A DNA stretch of 64,000 nt from Ensifer adhaerens (lineage in GTDB: Bacteria; Pseudomonadota; Alphaproteobacteria; Rhizobiales; Rhizobiaceae), in contig OCMG01000003.1 of the NCBI GenBank assembly GCA_900215285.1, positions 310,001 to 374,000 of the forward strand, read 5' to 3'. Position 1 is the stretch's first letter; each line of letters opens with the position of its first letter. The notes under the pieces were generated by a model that saw nothing but the letters and a program-made list of their open reading frames with translations, made no database searches and had not been told where the DNA came from. The translations under genes and the position numbers were made by a program. Of this stretch, positions 52,165 to 61,138 are shown piece after piece.

Positions 52165-52190
52165 CTGGTCGAATCGAAATGAAAGCACTC

Positions 52191-52256
52191 GAGGGCTTTA
52201 GGCCCTCCAGGAGCGACTTTCATACATGCGAAGGCCGCAAGTGGCCTTCGCATGTA
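52191..52256 (+). repeat. tandem stem-loops after the binding-protein gene
   Basis: Two hairpins: GAGGGC-N5-GCCCTC (52191-52207), then a perfect 14-bp stem TACATGCGAAGGCC with loop GCAAGT (52223-52256). No T tract. Their position in the 238-bp gap before the permease gene suits differential stability of the binding-protein message. Confidence 0.7.
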
Positions 52257-52402
52257 CCGGGATGGCCGCGGCCAGCTCGATTTGTGGAGCGCAGGTCAGG
52301 CGTGCTCCGTGAAACAAGACCGCAGCTTATTTTGACGCGGCATGCTTTAATCCAAAACGTGATGTGGCTGTCGTTCCTCGACTCTGCGGCTGGAGAGATC
52401 TC

Positions 52403-53353
52403 ATGAACGCTGAAATCGCAAGCATGATCGGAAAGCGGCTGATCCTCAGCCTGATCACGCTGCTAATCGTCTCTTTCGCAGTCTTCTTCGCCACCAACAT
52501 GCTGCCGGGGGACACAGCCGCCATTCTGCTCGGCCAGGCCGCAACGCCGGAAGCGGTCGCGGGGCTTCGTCATGCCATGCATCTAGACGAGCCGGCACTG
52601 CTGCGTTTCCTGCGCTGGCTGACAGGGGTTCTGACCGGCGATCTTGGCACTTCATACGCGAACAACATGCCCATCGCGCAGTTGATCGGATATCGGTTCG
52701 TCAACACGATGGAACTGGCCGGCATCACCGCGCTGGTCGCGGTCCCGCTCGCCTTGACCCTAGGCATCACCGCCGCCGTCATGCGCGGCTCGTTCTATGA
52801 CCGCGTCGTCACGGTTGTCACCATCGGCGTGATTTCCGTTCCCGAATTCGTGGTCGCTTCGACGGCCGTGCTGATCTTCGCGGTCTATCTGAAATGGTTG
52901 CCGGCGATTTCCTTCGTCAACGAGGTGCATTCGCTCTCCGACCTGTTGCGCATGTATGCCATGCCAGTGGTGACGCTGACCTTTGTGGTCTCAGCCCAGA
53001 TCATCCGTATGACGCGGGCCGCCGTGATCGAGACGCTCTCGACGCCCTATGTCGAGATGGCGCTTCTGAAAGGCGCTTCGCGCAGCCGGATCGTGTTGAG
53101 ACACGCGCTGCCCAATTCACTCGGCCCCATCGTCAATGCGCTGGCACTGTCGCTTTCCTATCTGATTGGAGGCGTGATCATCATCGAGACGATCTTCAAT
53201 TATCCCGGTATCGCCAAGCTCATGGTTGACGCGGTGGCCACCCGCGACCTGCCGCTGATCCAGACCTGCGCGCTGATTTTCTGCCTCGGCTACCTGATCC
53301 TGATCACCATTGCCGATATCATCGCCATCCTGTCCAATCCGAGGCTCCGCTGA
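52403..53353 (+). CDS. peptide-type ABC importer permease, DppB-like
   Basis: 316 residues, six predicted helices beginning RLILSLITLLIVSFAVFFATNMLPGD, which is the DppB/OppB N-terminus. The EAA loop is YVEMALLKGASRSRIVLRHALPNSLGP. GGAGAG precedes the ATG. Its TGA overlaps the next start in TGATG. Confidence 0.93.
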   Translation: MNAEIASMIGKRLILSLITLLIVSFAVFFATNMLPGDTAAILLGQAATPEAVAGLRHAMHLDEPALLRFLRWLTGVLTGDLGTSYANNMPIAQLIGYRFVNTMELAGITALVAVPLALTLGITAAVMRGSFYDRVVTVVTIGVISVPEFVVASTAVLIFAVYLKWLPAISFVNEVHSLSDLLRMYAMPVVTLTFVVSAQIIRMTRAAVIETLSTPYVEMALLKGASRSRIVLRHALPNSLGPIVNALALSLSYLIGGVIIIETIFNYPGIAKLMVDAVATRDLPLIQTCALIFCLGYLILITIADIIAILSNPRLR

Positions 53354-54204
53354 TGACGCAAAGCGCCCTGTCGCCCTCCCGTTCCGGTTATCTGGGCTAC
53401 ACGTTCAGCCCCGTCGGTATGGTCGCCTTTATGGTCATCCTCTTCTGGGCCACGGTCGCCATTCTGGCGCCGCATATCGCGCCCTATCCGATCGGCAAGA
53501 TCGTCGACATGGACTATTTCGGCCCGATGAGTTTCAAGTTCTGGCTCGGTTCGGATTACCTCGGCCGTGACATGCTCTCGCGCATCATTCTCGGTGCACG
53601 CTACACGCTGGGCATTGCGCTTGCGGGCGTGCTGATCGCCTCCGGCAGCGGCGTCATCCTGGGCATGGCGGCGGCAGTCATCGGCGGCTGGTTCGATACC
53701 TTGCTGAGCCGCTTCATGGATGCGATGATCTCCATTCCCAGCAAGCTATTCGGCCTCGTCGTCGTGGCCGCCGTCGGCTCGTCGCTGCCCGCCCTCATCG
53801 TGACGCTCGCCGTCATCTACATTCCGGGCTCCTATCGCTTTGCGCGTGCGCTGGCGGTAAATGTCAACACGATGGATTTCATTACCGTTGCCCGCACGCG
53901 CGGCGAGAACACACTCTATCTCGCGGTCTCGGAAATCCTGCCCAACATCATCCGGCCGGTCCTGGCCGATTTCGGGCTGCGTTTCGTCTTCATCGTGCTC
54001 TTGCTCTCCGGCCTCTCCTTCCTCGGCCTCGGCGTCCAACCGCCGCTCGCCGACTGGGGGGCGCTGGTGCATGAGAACATTCAGGGCCTGTCCTTCGGCT
54101 CGGCCGCCGTCATCGCGCCATCGATCGCCATTGCCAGCCTGACAATCAGCGTCAATCTGCTGATCGACAACCTTCCCCGCAAGATCCGCGACCGGAGCGC
54201 CTGA
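53353..54204 (+). CDS. peptide-type ABC importer permease, DppC-like
   Basis: 283 residues. LGSDYLGRDMLSRIILGARYTLGIALAGV is the DppC/OppC signature; the EAA loop is DFITVARTRGENTLYLAVSEILPNI, and GLSFLGLGVQPPLADWGALVHE follows. One-base overlap with the DppB-like gene. Confidence 0.93.
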   Translation: MTQSALSPSRSGYLGYTFSPVGMVAFMVILFWATVAILAPHIAPYPIGKIVDMDYFGPMSFKFWLGSDYLGRDMLSRIILGARYTLGIALAGVLIASGSGVILGMAAAVIGGWFDTLLSRFMDAMISIPSKLFGLVVVAAVGSSLPALIVTLAVIYIPGSYRFARALAVNVNTMDFITVARTRGENTLYLAVSEILPNIIRPVLADFGLRFVFIVLLLSGLSFLGLGVQPPLADWGALVHENIQGLSFGSAAVIAPSIAIASLTISVNLLIDNLPRKIRDRSA

Positions 54205-54205
54205 T

Positions 54206-55861
54206 ATGAGCAAGCTTGTCGAAATCCGGAACCTGCATGTCGAGGCCACCACCGATTCCGGCCGGCGCATCGAGATCATCAAGGGCGTCGATATCGAGAT
54301 CGCAAAGGGCGAAATCGTTGCGCTGATCGGCGAAAGCGGCTCTGGCAAGACCACCATCGCTTTGACGCTGATGGGTCACACCCGCCCCGGCTGCCGCATT
54401 TCGGACGGCGCCATTCTTGTCGATGGCAAGGACATGGCCAAGCTTTCCGAGCGCGAACGTTCGGCCGTGCGCGGCACCGACGTTGCCTATGTACCGCAAA
54501 GCGCCGCCGCCGCCTTCAATCCGTCGCAGACGATCATGGATCAGGTCATCGAGGTGACGCGCATCCATGGCCTGATGACGCCGGATAAAGCACGTGAACG
54601 GGCCATCGAACTCTTCCGGGCGCTGTCGCTCCCCTCGCCCGAAACGATTGGCACCCGCTATCCGCACCAGGTCTCGGGCGGCCAGCTGCAGCGGCTTGCC
54701 GCCGCCATGGCGCTGATCGGCGATCCCAAGCTCGTCATCTTCGATGAACCGACCACGGCGCTCGACGTCACCACGCAGATCGACGTGCTCAGGGCCTTCA
54801 AATCCGTCATGAAGACCGGCGGCACATCCGGCGTCTACGTCTCGCACGACCTCGCCGTTGTCGCGCAGATCGCAGACCGGATCGTCGTGCTCAAGGGTGG
54901 CGAGGTACAGGAGGAAGGCACGACGGAAGGTATCCTTTCGACGCCGAAGCACGCTTACACCCGGGAACTTCTGGCCGCCTTCGAGCCGAAGGAAACGCAA
55001 TTTGCCGACAAGCCTCTCGAGAAGCCGCGCCCGCTTCTCGAGATCGAGAATGTCATCGCCGGCTACGGACCGATCCAGGCTGACGGCCTGCCCTTCATCC
55101 AGGCTGTCCGCTCCGTCAACTTGTCGGTGGAGAAAGGCCGAAACCTCGGCATTATCGGCGAATCCGGTTGCGGAAAATCCACATTGGCACGGTGCATCGC
55201 AGGCATATTGCCTGCCAATGCCGGCAATATCGTCTTCGACGGCAAAGAACTCGATCACGCCGCACGACGGCGCACGCGCGACCAGTTGCGCGAAATGCAG
55301 ATCGTCTTCCAATATGCCGATACGGCGCTGAACCCTGCCAAGCCCATCGACGACATCCTCGGTCGACCTCTCAGCTTCTATCACGGCCTGAGAGGCAAGG
55401 CCCGCACGGCGCGCGTGGAAGAACTGCTCGACATGGTGCAATTGCCAAGGGCGCTACGGCACCGTTATCCGTCCGAGCTGTCCGGCGGGCAGAAGCAGCG
55501 CATCAACTTCGCCCGTGCGCTTGCCGCCAATCCGAAACTGATCATCTGCGACGAGATCACCTCCGCGCTCGACACCGTAGTTGCCGCCGCCATCATCGAA
55601 CTGCTCAAGGAATTGCAGCGCGAACTCGACCTCTCCTACATCTTCATCAGCCACGACCTTTCGGTGGTCGAAGCGATCTGCGACGAGATCGTCGTCATGT
55701 ATCGCGGCGAGAAGATCGAGCACCTGACACGCGACGACGTGAAGACGCCGACGCATCCTTATTCGAAGTTGCTCTTCTCATCCGTGCCGAAGCTCGACCC
55801 GACTTGGCTCGACACGCTGGTGCTGGAGCCGGAACTGGTAAGGCAATATGGCGGGGCGTGA
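54206..55861 (+). CDS. peptide-type ABC importer ATPase with two nucleotide-binding domains (DppD-DppF fusion)
   Basis: 551 residues. NBD1 (~1-265): GESGSGKTT, VPQSAAAAFNP, VSGGQLQR, LVIFDEPTTALD and SHDLAVVAQ. NBD2 (~275-540): GESGCGKST, VFQYADTALNP, LSGGQKQR, LIICDEITSALD and SHDLSVVEA. Both sites look competent. It begins 1 bp after the permease stop and completes the importer; convergent with lrp 22 bp on. Confidence 0.94.
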   Translation: MSKLVEIRNLHVEATTDSGRRIEIIKGVDIEIAKGEIVALIGESGSGKTTIALTLMGHTRPGCRISDGAILVDGKDMAKLSERERSAVRGTDVAYVPQSAAAAFNPSQTIMDQVIEVTRIHGLMTPDKARERAIELFRALSLPSPETIGTRYPHQVSGGQLQRLAAAMALIGDPKLVIFDEPTTALDVTTQIDVLRAFKSVMKTGGTSGVYVSHDLAVVAQIADRIVVLKGGEVQEEGTTEGILSTPKHAYTRELLAAFEPKETQFADKPLEKPRPLLEIENVIAGYGPIQADGLPFIQAVRSVNLSVEKGRNLGIIGESGCGKSTLARCIAGILPANAGNIVFDGKELDHAARRRTRDQLREMQIVFQYADTALNPAKPIDDILGRPLSFYHGLRGKARTARVEELLDMVQLPRALRHRYPSELSGGQKQRINFARALAANPKLIICDEITSALDTVVAAAIIELLKELQRELDLSYIFISHDLSVVEAICDEIVVMYRGEKIEHLTRDDVKTPTHPYSKLLFSSVPKLDPTWLDTLVLEPELVRQYGGA

Positions 55862-55883
55862 GGCTCCGCCTGGAACCTGAAAC

Positions 55884-56363
55884 TCAAACCGGAAACAGGC
55901 TCGTCAGCGGAAGATGCGATTTCACGATCGGCGATTTCAGCACGACGAAGCTGAAATATTTGTCGATGCCGATATCCATGTCGGTCAGGCGTTCCATGAT
56001 CGTCTGATATTCGCCGATCCCGGCGGTCACGAATTTCACCAGATAGTCGTAGCCGCCTGAAACCAGATGGCACTCAATGACCTGGTCGATCTTGTCGACC
56101 ACGGCCAGAAAGCGGGCGAAATCGACCTGGCGATGGTTCTTCAGCGTGATCTCTGTAAAAACGGTCAACGTCTGTCCGAGCTTGCCGAGATTGATCTGCG
56201 CCGAATAGCCTTCAATATAGCCTTCCGCCTGCAAGCGCTTGACGCGCATCAGGCAGGGGCTGGGCGACAGATGCACGAGATCGGCCAGTTCGACATTGGT
56301 GATGCGGCCGTTCTTTTGCAGCTCATGGAGGATCTTGATATCCGTCCGGTCGAGTTTCATCAT
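55884..56363 (-). CDS. Lrp/AsnC-family transcriptional regulator
   Basis: 159 residues from MMKLDRTDIKILHELQ. HTH (~1-60: RITNVELADLVHLSPSPCLMRVKRL) and the RAM ligand-binding domain (~65-150: HLVSGGYDYLVKF). The 11-codon longer start at 56396 has no ribosome site and overlaps the Lrp box. It probably controls the importer/aminotransferase genes and the divergent flavoprotein in response to an amino acid or amine, as local feast/famine regulators do. Confidence 0.9.
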   Translation of the reverse strand: MMKLDRTDIKILHELQKNGRITNVELADLVHLSPSPCLMRVKRLQAEGYIEGYSAQINLGKLGQTLTVFTEITLKNHRQVDFARFLAVVDKIDQVIECHLVSGGYDYLVKFVTAGIGEYQTIMERLTDMDIGIDKYFSFVVLKSPIVKSHLPLTSLFPV

Positions 56364-56390
56364 GGGCCTGCCGCCTTCCGTCATCTTTTG

Positions 56391-56405
56391 CAGCATAAAA
56401 TTCTG
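56391..56405. promoter_or_regulatory. Lrp box
   Basis: CAGCATAAAATTCTG matches 13 of 15 positions of the Escherichia coli Lrp consensus YAGHAWATTWTDCTR, within the larger inverted repeat GCAGCA-N8-TGCTGC. It lies 28 bp before the lrp start in the divergent promoter region. Confidence 0.65.
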
Positions 56406-56471
56406 CTGCCTGCCTGAAACAAGGTTAGCATAGACGCATCACTTGTCCATCAAGCCCGAAATTGTGAAACG

Positions 56472-56492
56472 ACGCATAAGATTTCGATGCGT
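56472..56492. promoter_or_regulatory. palindrome ACGCAT-N9-ATGCGT in the lrp/flavoprotein promoter region
   Basis: A perfect 6-bp inverted repeat with an AT-rich 9-nt spacer, ~100 bp before the flavoprotein start. A further GACGCAT half-site lies at 56433-56439. It may be a second Lrp contact or the site of another regulator. Confidence 0.45.
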
Positions 56493-56589
56493 GCGGGGAG
56501 ACCGGAATATTCTGCCGCCGTGGCGGAATCTGCGGTTCCGCAGACGTGAAACAAACGCCTAGTGTGGGCTCCAAGACATGGAGATTCCA

Positions 56590-57912
56590 ATGCCCGCACC
56601 GTTGACCCTCATCGACACCCCTTCCAACCCGCCGCAAGAGGCAGATGTCGTCGTGATCGGCGGCGGCATTGTCGGGGCTTTCACGGCCTATTTCCTGACG
56701 CAACGCGGGCTCAAGACGGTCCTGCTTGAGAAAGGCCGCATCGGGGCGGAGCAGTCGAGCCGGAACTGGGGCTGGTGCCGTCAGCAGAACCGCGACGCAC
56801 GCGAGCTCCCTATCGCCACCAAGAGCCTCGATCTCTGGGAGCGCTTCGTGGCCGAGACCGGCGAGGATGTCGGTTTCCGCCGCTGCGGCCTGCTCTATCT
56901 CAGCAACAACGAAGCCGAGATCGCCGGCTGGGCGCGCTGGCGCGACTTTGCAAAAACCGTCGGCGTGACGACGCATATGTTGTCGGCCGCCGAGGCAGCC
57001 GAAAAGGGCCAGGCGACGGGCCGCAGCTGGAAGGGTGGCGTCTTCTCGCCGACCGACGGCATCGCCGATCCGTCCAAGGCGGCCCCGGCCGTCGCCCGCG
57101 CCATGATGAAGCTTGGCGGCACGGTCATCCAGAACTGCGCGGCGCGCGGCGTCGAGACCGAAGGCGGACGCTTGAGCGCCGTCGTCAGCGAGCGCGGCAC
57201 GATCCGCACGAAGATCGCGATCCTCTCCGGTGGCGCCTGGGCCTCCTCGTTCTGCCGGCAGCTCGGCATCCGCTTCCCGCAGGCCTCCATTCGGTCCTCC
57301 ATCGTCGCCGTCTCAGGCGCCGCCGGCATTCCGCCGGCGCTGCACACGAAGGATATTTCGGTCACCAGCCGCAGCAACGGCGATTTCACGCTCGCCATCA
57401 GCGGCAACGCCCGCGTCGATCTCACGCCCCAGCAGTTGCGGTTCCTGCCGCAATTCCTGCCCATGTTCCTCAAGCGCTGGCGATTGCTTTCCCCCGGCGG
57501 GTTCGAAGGTATGAAGAGCGGGCACGAGACCGTGTCCCGCTGGCGGCTCGACCGGCCGACGCCGATGGAACACATGCGCATTCTCGATCCGAAGCCGGAT
57601 CAGGGCACGCTCCGTCTCATTCACGGTCGGGCGCTGGAGCTTTTGCCGGCGCTGAAGACAACGAAGATCACCGGCACCTGGGCCGGCTATATCGACTCGA
57701 CGCCGGACGGCGTGCCCGGTATCGGCGAAATCGAGAGCCTGCCGGGCTTTATCCTGGCCGCCGGCTTCTCCGGTCACGGCTTCGGCATCGGGCCAGGTGC
57801 CGGCCACCTGATTGCGGATATTGCGTCAGGCGCCGAGCCCATCGTCGATCCGAAGCCCTACCACCCCTCGCGCTTCGCGAGTTCGGTCTGGGGCAAGGTC
57901 TCCGATTTCTGA
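56590..57912 (+). CDS. FAD-dependent amine/amino-acid oxidoreductase (DAO family)
   Basis: 440 residues. FAD motif VVVIGGGIVGAFTAYFLTQRG (~20-40), GRIGAEQSSRNWGWCRQQ, and the C-terminal DSTPDGVPGIGEI...AAGFSGHGFGIGPGAG, all typical of D-amino-acid-oxidase-like dehydrogenases. ATG 56590 has GGAG 6 nt upstream; ATG 56578 overlaps that site. It diverges from lrp over the Lrp box. Second amine-type flavoprotein of the window, only distantly like the one at 45749. Confidence 0.88.
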   Translation: MPAPLTLIDTPSNPPQEADVVVIGGGIVGAFTAYFLTQRGLKTVLLEKGRIGAEQSSRNWGWCRQQNRDARELPIATKSLDLWERFVAETGEDVGFRRCGLLYLSNNEAEIAGWARWRDFAKTVGVTTHMLSAAEAAEKGQATGRSWKGGVFSPTDGIADPSKAAPAVARAMMKLGGTVIQNCAARGVETEGGRLSAVVSERGTIRTKIAILSGGAWASSFCRQLGIRFPQASIRSSIVAVSGAAGIPPALHTKDISVTSRSNGDFTLAISGNARVDLTPQQLRFLPQFLPMFLKRWRLLSPGGFEGMKSGHETVSRWRLDRPTPMEHMRILDPKPDQGTLRLIHGRALELLPALKTTKITGTWAGYIDSTPDGVPGIGEIESLPGFILAAGFSGHGFGIGPGAGHLIADIASGAEPIVDPKPYHPSRFASSVWGKVSDF

Positions 57913-57963
57913 CGGCCGCAGAGTTTCCGCGAAGATCGACGCCATAATCCGGGCTGCGGCGAA

Positions 57964-57980
57964 GCACCGCTAGACGGTGC
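57964..57980 (+). terminator. hairpin after the flavoprotein gene
   Basis: GCACCG-CTAGA-CGGTGC, 51 bp after the stop codon, no T tract. The rest of the 278-bp gap to 58191 shows no coding potential and probably carries the promoter of the regulator gene. Confidence 0.4.
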
Positions 57981-58190
57981 AGCGGCGTGGCGCGGACAGC
58001 CGGATGAACGCGCTGGACGAATTTCCCCCAAGGTTGCGGTCTCCTGCCGGGGTGGGCTTCAGCGAGAAGCCCTTCGGGGTGCTTCAGGTTCACGCTTTTC
58101 AGAGTGGAAACTCGGTGCGTTGAGCTTCTTGCCGGCGAAGTCGGACTTCAATAGTCTTCAGGCAATGCTTGAAGCCCGGCGGAAGAGACG

Positions 58191-59699
58191 ATGGCGGAGG
58201 AGACCAACAAGACGGCCAATCTGGCGATGTTCGTGTCCGGCATCGGGCGACAATCCGCGAGTCTGGCCGGCGCGCTGCAGCATGTGGCGGACAAGCCGGA
58301 AGTGCTGGTGATCTCTGACCATTGGCCGCAGGTGAAGCTTCAGCGCGGGCGCGGTGCCAAGCGGGTCGACATGCTGCGTCTCATGTCGTTCCGCGACGCC
58401 GGTTTTCTCGAAACACCGATCTCCTTCAAGACCATCCTGCAGCGCGTGACGGCCTGGGTCGAGTCCGTGGAGCGGCGCGAGCATTCGGTGCTGGTCGTTG
58501 ACATGAGCTGGACGCTCGCCACCAACTCGGCAGCGGCCAATTTCGAGACCTGGACGGAGATTGCCGAGCGGCTGGCCGATATGATCGGCTGTCCGCTGAT
58601 CTCGCTCTACAATCGCAATCTGATGATCGACGAGCAGCTCCTCACCGCTCTGCGCGGCCACCCGCAAATCCTCACCGAAGCCGGGTTGCATGACAATCCG
58701 CACTGGCTGCCGGCGAAGCTTCTGACGCGGGGGACGCTGCGCCAGCAGGTCGATCACTGGCTGAACGCGCTGTCGCCCGATCTTGCTCCGCCCTCGGAGG
58801 AGAGCGAAATCCACGCCGCCGAAGGCGCTGACCCCATGTGGCTCTTGCGCAAGACGGCGGAAGAGCCGGCATTTGCCGGATTCGAGGCCCGCGACCGCTG
58901 GAAGATCCGCTGTTTCGGGCGGCTGCGCATCTATCGCAACGACGGATCGCAGATCATCTGGGACACGCCGGGCGGCGCGACGCGCAAGACCAAGACGCTC
59001 TTTGCCTATCTTCTCCAGAAAGGTGGCGAAGGGGCCAGCGCCGACGAATTGACCGACCTGCTCTGGCCCGAAGCCGAGACCGTCGAGGCCGGGCGCAACC
59101 GGCTCTATCACACGGTGCGTTATCTCAGGACCGCACTCAGCCAGGATGGCGACAAGAAGGGCGCGTCCTATCTCATCCGCGATTCCTCGCGCTATGTGCT
59201 CGTGCCGCCGGACAAGAGCTGGCTCGATATTTCCACCTTCGAACAGCTCTGCCGCCAGTCGATTACCCATATGAAGGCCGGGGCGCTCGATGAGGCGATG
59301 ATCTGTCTCCAGGCCGCCGACCGGCTCTATACCGGCGATCTCTTCGCCGATATCCCACCGGAATATGCCGATGACAACGAGCGCGACTGGTGCTGGTCGA
59401 AACGCTACTGGCTGCGCGAAATGTTCTTCAAGGTGCAGCGGAACGCCGCCAGCATCTACCGCCAGCGGCAGGATTATTCGGCAGCGCTCGCCCATTGCCA
59501 GAAGGCGCTCAACATCGATCCCGTCTGCGAGATTGCGCACGAAGAAGCGATGCGGGTCTTCGCCGCACAAGGGCGACCCGAGGCCATCGACCGGCAATAC
59601 AAGCTCTATCTCGGCTCGCTCACCCATTTCGATGACCGGCCAAAGAGTGCGGCGGTCAAGGCGACGTATGATGCGCTGAAGGCCGGAAAGCAGGCCTGA
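58191..59699 (+). CDS. MEDS-like sensory domain fused to winged-HTH/BTAD regulator
   Basis: 502 residues. The first ~180 resemble a MEDS (DcmR sensory) domain: LVVDMSWTLA, the NFETWTEIAERLADMIGCPLISLY segment and LLTALRGHPQIL. A winged helix follows (~240-335: IRCFGRLRIY, TRKTKTLFAYLL, GASADELTDLLWPEA, NRLYHTVRYLRTAL). The BTAD helical-repeat domain closes the protein (~345-490). BTAD regulators (SARP, MalT-like) activate transcription; MEDS domains sense small hydrocarbon-like ligands. GGAAGAG precedes the ATG. It directly precedes the P450 and phosphotransferase genes and probably activates them. Confidence 0.8.
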   Translation: MAEETNKTANLAMFVSGIGRQSASLAGALQHVADKPEVLVISDHWPQVKLQRGRGAKRVDMLRLMSFRDAGFLETPISFKTILQRVTAWVESVERREHSVLVVDMSWTLATNSAAANFETWTEIAERLADMIGCPLISLYNRNLMIDEQLLTALRGHPQILTEAGLHDNPHWLPAKLLTRGTLRQQVDHWLNALSPDLAPPSEESEIHAAEGADPMWLLRKTAEEPAFAGFEARDRWKIRCFGRLRIYRNDGSQIIWDTPGGATRKTKTLFAYLLQKGGEGASADELTDLLWPEAETVEAGRNRLYHTVRYLRTALSQDGDKKGASYLIRDSSRYVLVPPDKSWLDISTFEQLCRQSITHMKAGALDEAMICLQAADRLYTGDLFADIPPEYADDNERDWCWSKRYWLREMFFKVQRNAASIYRQRQDYSAALAHCQKALNIDPVCEIAHEEAMRVFAAQGRPEAIDRQYKLYLGSLTHFDDRPKSAAVKATYDALKAGKQA

Positions 59700-59711
59700 A
59701 ACCCGACAAAT

Positions 59712-59728
59712 GGCCGGCCTCCCCGGCC
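59712..59728 (+). terminator. GC hairpin after the MEDS-BTAD gene
   Basis: GGCCGG-CCTCC-CCGGCC, 13 bp after the stop codon, followed by TAAAGATAAACC; no T tract. Confidence 0.45.
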
Positions 59729-59807
59729 TAAAGATAAACCAAAGATGGATGGCTAATGTCATCTTCATCACTTGAGCCTTCGGGGCTCTCTGTCATGGGA
59801 GGAAACA

Positions 59808-61064
59808 ATGACAGCGACATCGGCTGCGGCACGTCAGTGCCCGTTTTCGAACGCATCCAGCGAGTTCGATCCGTTCGACATGCAGGACCCTTTCGCATTC
59901 TACGAATGGGCGCGCGCCGAACATCCCGTCTTCTATTCCGACGATATCGGCTATCACGTTGTCACCCGCTATGCCGACATCAAGGCCGTGTTCGACAACT
60001 GGCAGGTCTTTGCCTCAGACAATGCGCAGGCCCCCGTTCGGCCGATGTGCGCCGAAGGCAAGGAGATCATGCGCCAGGGCGGTTTCACCGCCTATTCCGG
60101 CCTCTCGGCGCGGGTTCCGCCGGACCATACCCGTATCCGCAAGATCGCCCAGACCTGCTTTGGCCCGCGCCGCTTCAAGGCCATCGAGCCGCAGATCCGC
60201 GAGATCGTGACCAAGGCCATCGATGCCTTCATCGACAACGGCAAGGCCGACTTCTTTTCCGAGTTTGCCTATGACGTGCCGGCGCTGGTCCTCTTCAAGC
60301 TGGTCGGCATCCCGGACACCGATGTTCCGAAGGTGAAAAGTTGGGCGCTCAGCCGGGCGCTGCTGACCTGGGCAAACCTCACCGATGAAGAACAGTTGCC
60401 GCATGCTCGCAACATGGTGGACTACTGGAACTATTGCCAGGCGCTGGTGAAGGCTCGCTACGAAACGCCGTCGGACGACTTGCCCGGCGACCTCGTTCGC
60501 CTGAAGCAGGAAGGCGCCGATATCTCGGATGCCGAGATCGCCGGTCTTCTCTATTCCGTGCTCTTTGCCGGCCATGAGACGACGACCACGCTGATGGCGA
60601 ATGGGGTGCGCGAGCTTCTGAACCACCGCGAAAACTGGGAGGCGCTGGTCGCCGATCCTTCGCTGATCCCCGGTGCGGTCGAGGAAAGCCTCCGCTTCAG
60701 CCCCTCCATCGTCGCCTGGCGGCGGCGCGCGACGCAGGACGCGGAGATCGGCGGCGTGCCGATCCCGGCCAATTCCAACATCCTGCTGATCATGGGTTCC
60801 GCCAACCGCGACGACAGCGTGTTCAGCGAGCCGGACCGCTTCGACATCCGCCGGGCGAATGCCCGCAACCACCTGTCCTTCGGCTATGGCATCCATTTCT
60901 GCCTCGGCCAGCAACTGGCCAAGCTCGAATTCGGCATTGCGCTGGAAGAACTGACGCGTCGTCTGCCGGACATGCGCCTCAAGGCGGATCAGAGTTTCGA
61001 CTTCGTCCGCAACATTTCCTTCCGCGTGCCGACGGCTTTGCATGTGGAGTGGCCGGTCGGCTGA
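59808..61064 (+). CDS. cytochrome P450
   Basis: 418 residues, soluble bacterial class I type. I-helix oxygen motif AGHETTTTL (~255), K-helix EESLRF (E-x-x-R), and the heme loop FGYGIHFCLGQQLA with Cys365. GGGAGGAAAC precedes the ATG. No ferredoxin or reductase is in the window, so its electron donors must lie downstream or elsewhere. Directly followed by a split PEP-synthase-like phosphotransferase, an arrangement seen where the P450 acts on a phosphorylated phenol (CreJ of Corynebacterium glutamicum). The CYP family was not assigned. Confidence 0.93.
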   Translation: MTATSAAARQCPFSNASSEFDPFDMQDPFAFYEWARAEHPVFYSDDIGYHVVTRYADIKAVFDNWQVFASDNAQAPVRPMCAEGKEIMRQGGFTAYSGLSARVPPDHTRIRKIAQTCFGPRRFKAIEPQIREIVTKAIDAFIDNGKADFFSEFAYDVPALVLFKLVGIPDTDVPKVKSWALSRALLTWANLTDEEQLPHARNMVDYWNYCQALVKARYETPSDDLPGDLVRLKQEGADISDAEIAGLLYSVLFAGHETTTTLMANGVRELLNHRENWEALVADPSLIPGAVEESLRFSPSIVAWRRRATQDAEIGGVPIPANSNILLIMGSANRDDSVFSEPDRFDIRRANARNHLSFGYGIHFCLGQQLAKLEFGIALEELTRRLPDMRLKADQSFDFVRNISFRVPTALHVEWPVG

Positions 61065-61138
61065 GGAGCGACCGGTTACTTTGAAAACAGCATGAACAAG
61101 AGGGATGGGCGCCTAAAGCCTGTCTGGGAGAGAGATCA

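Noticed and set aside
58158..59771. 537-codon open frame on the minus strand
   Set aside because: Antisense shadow of the MEDS-BTAD regulator.
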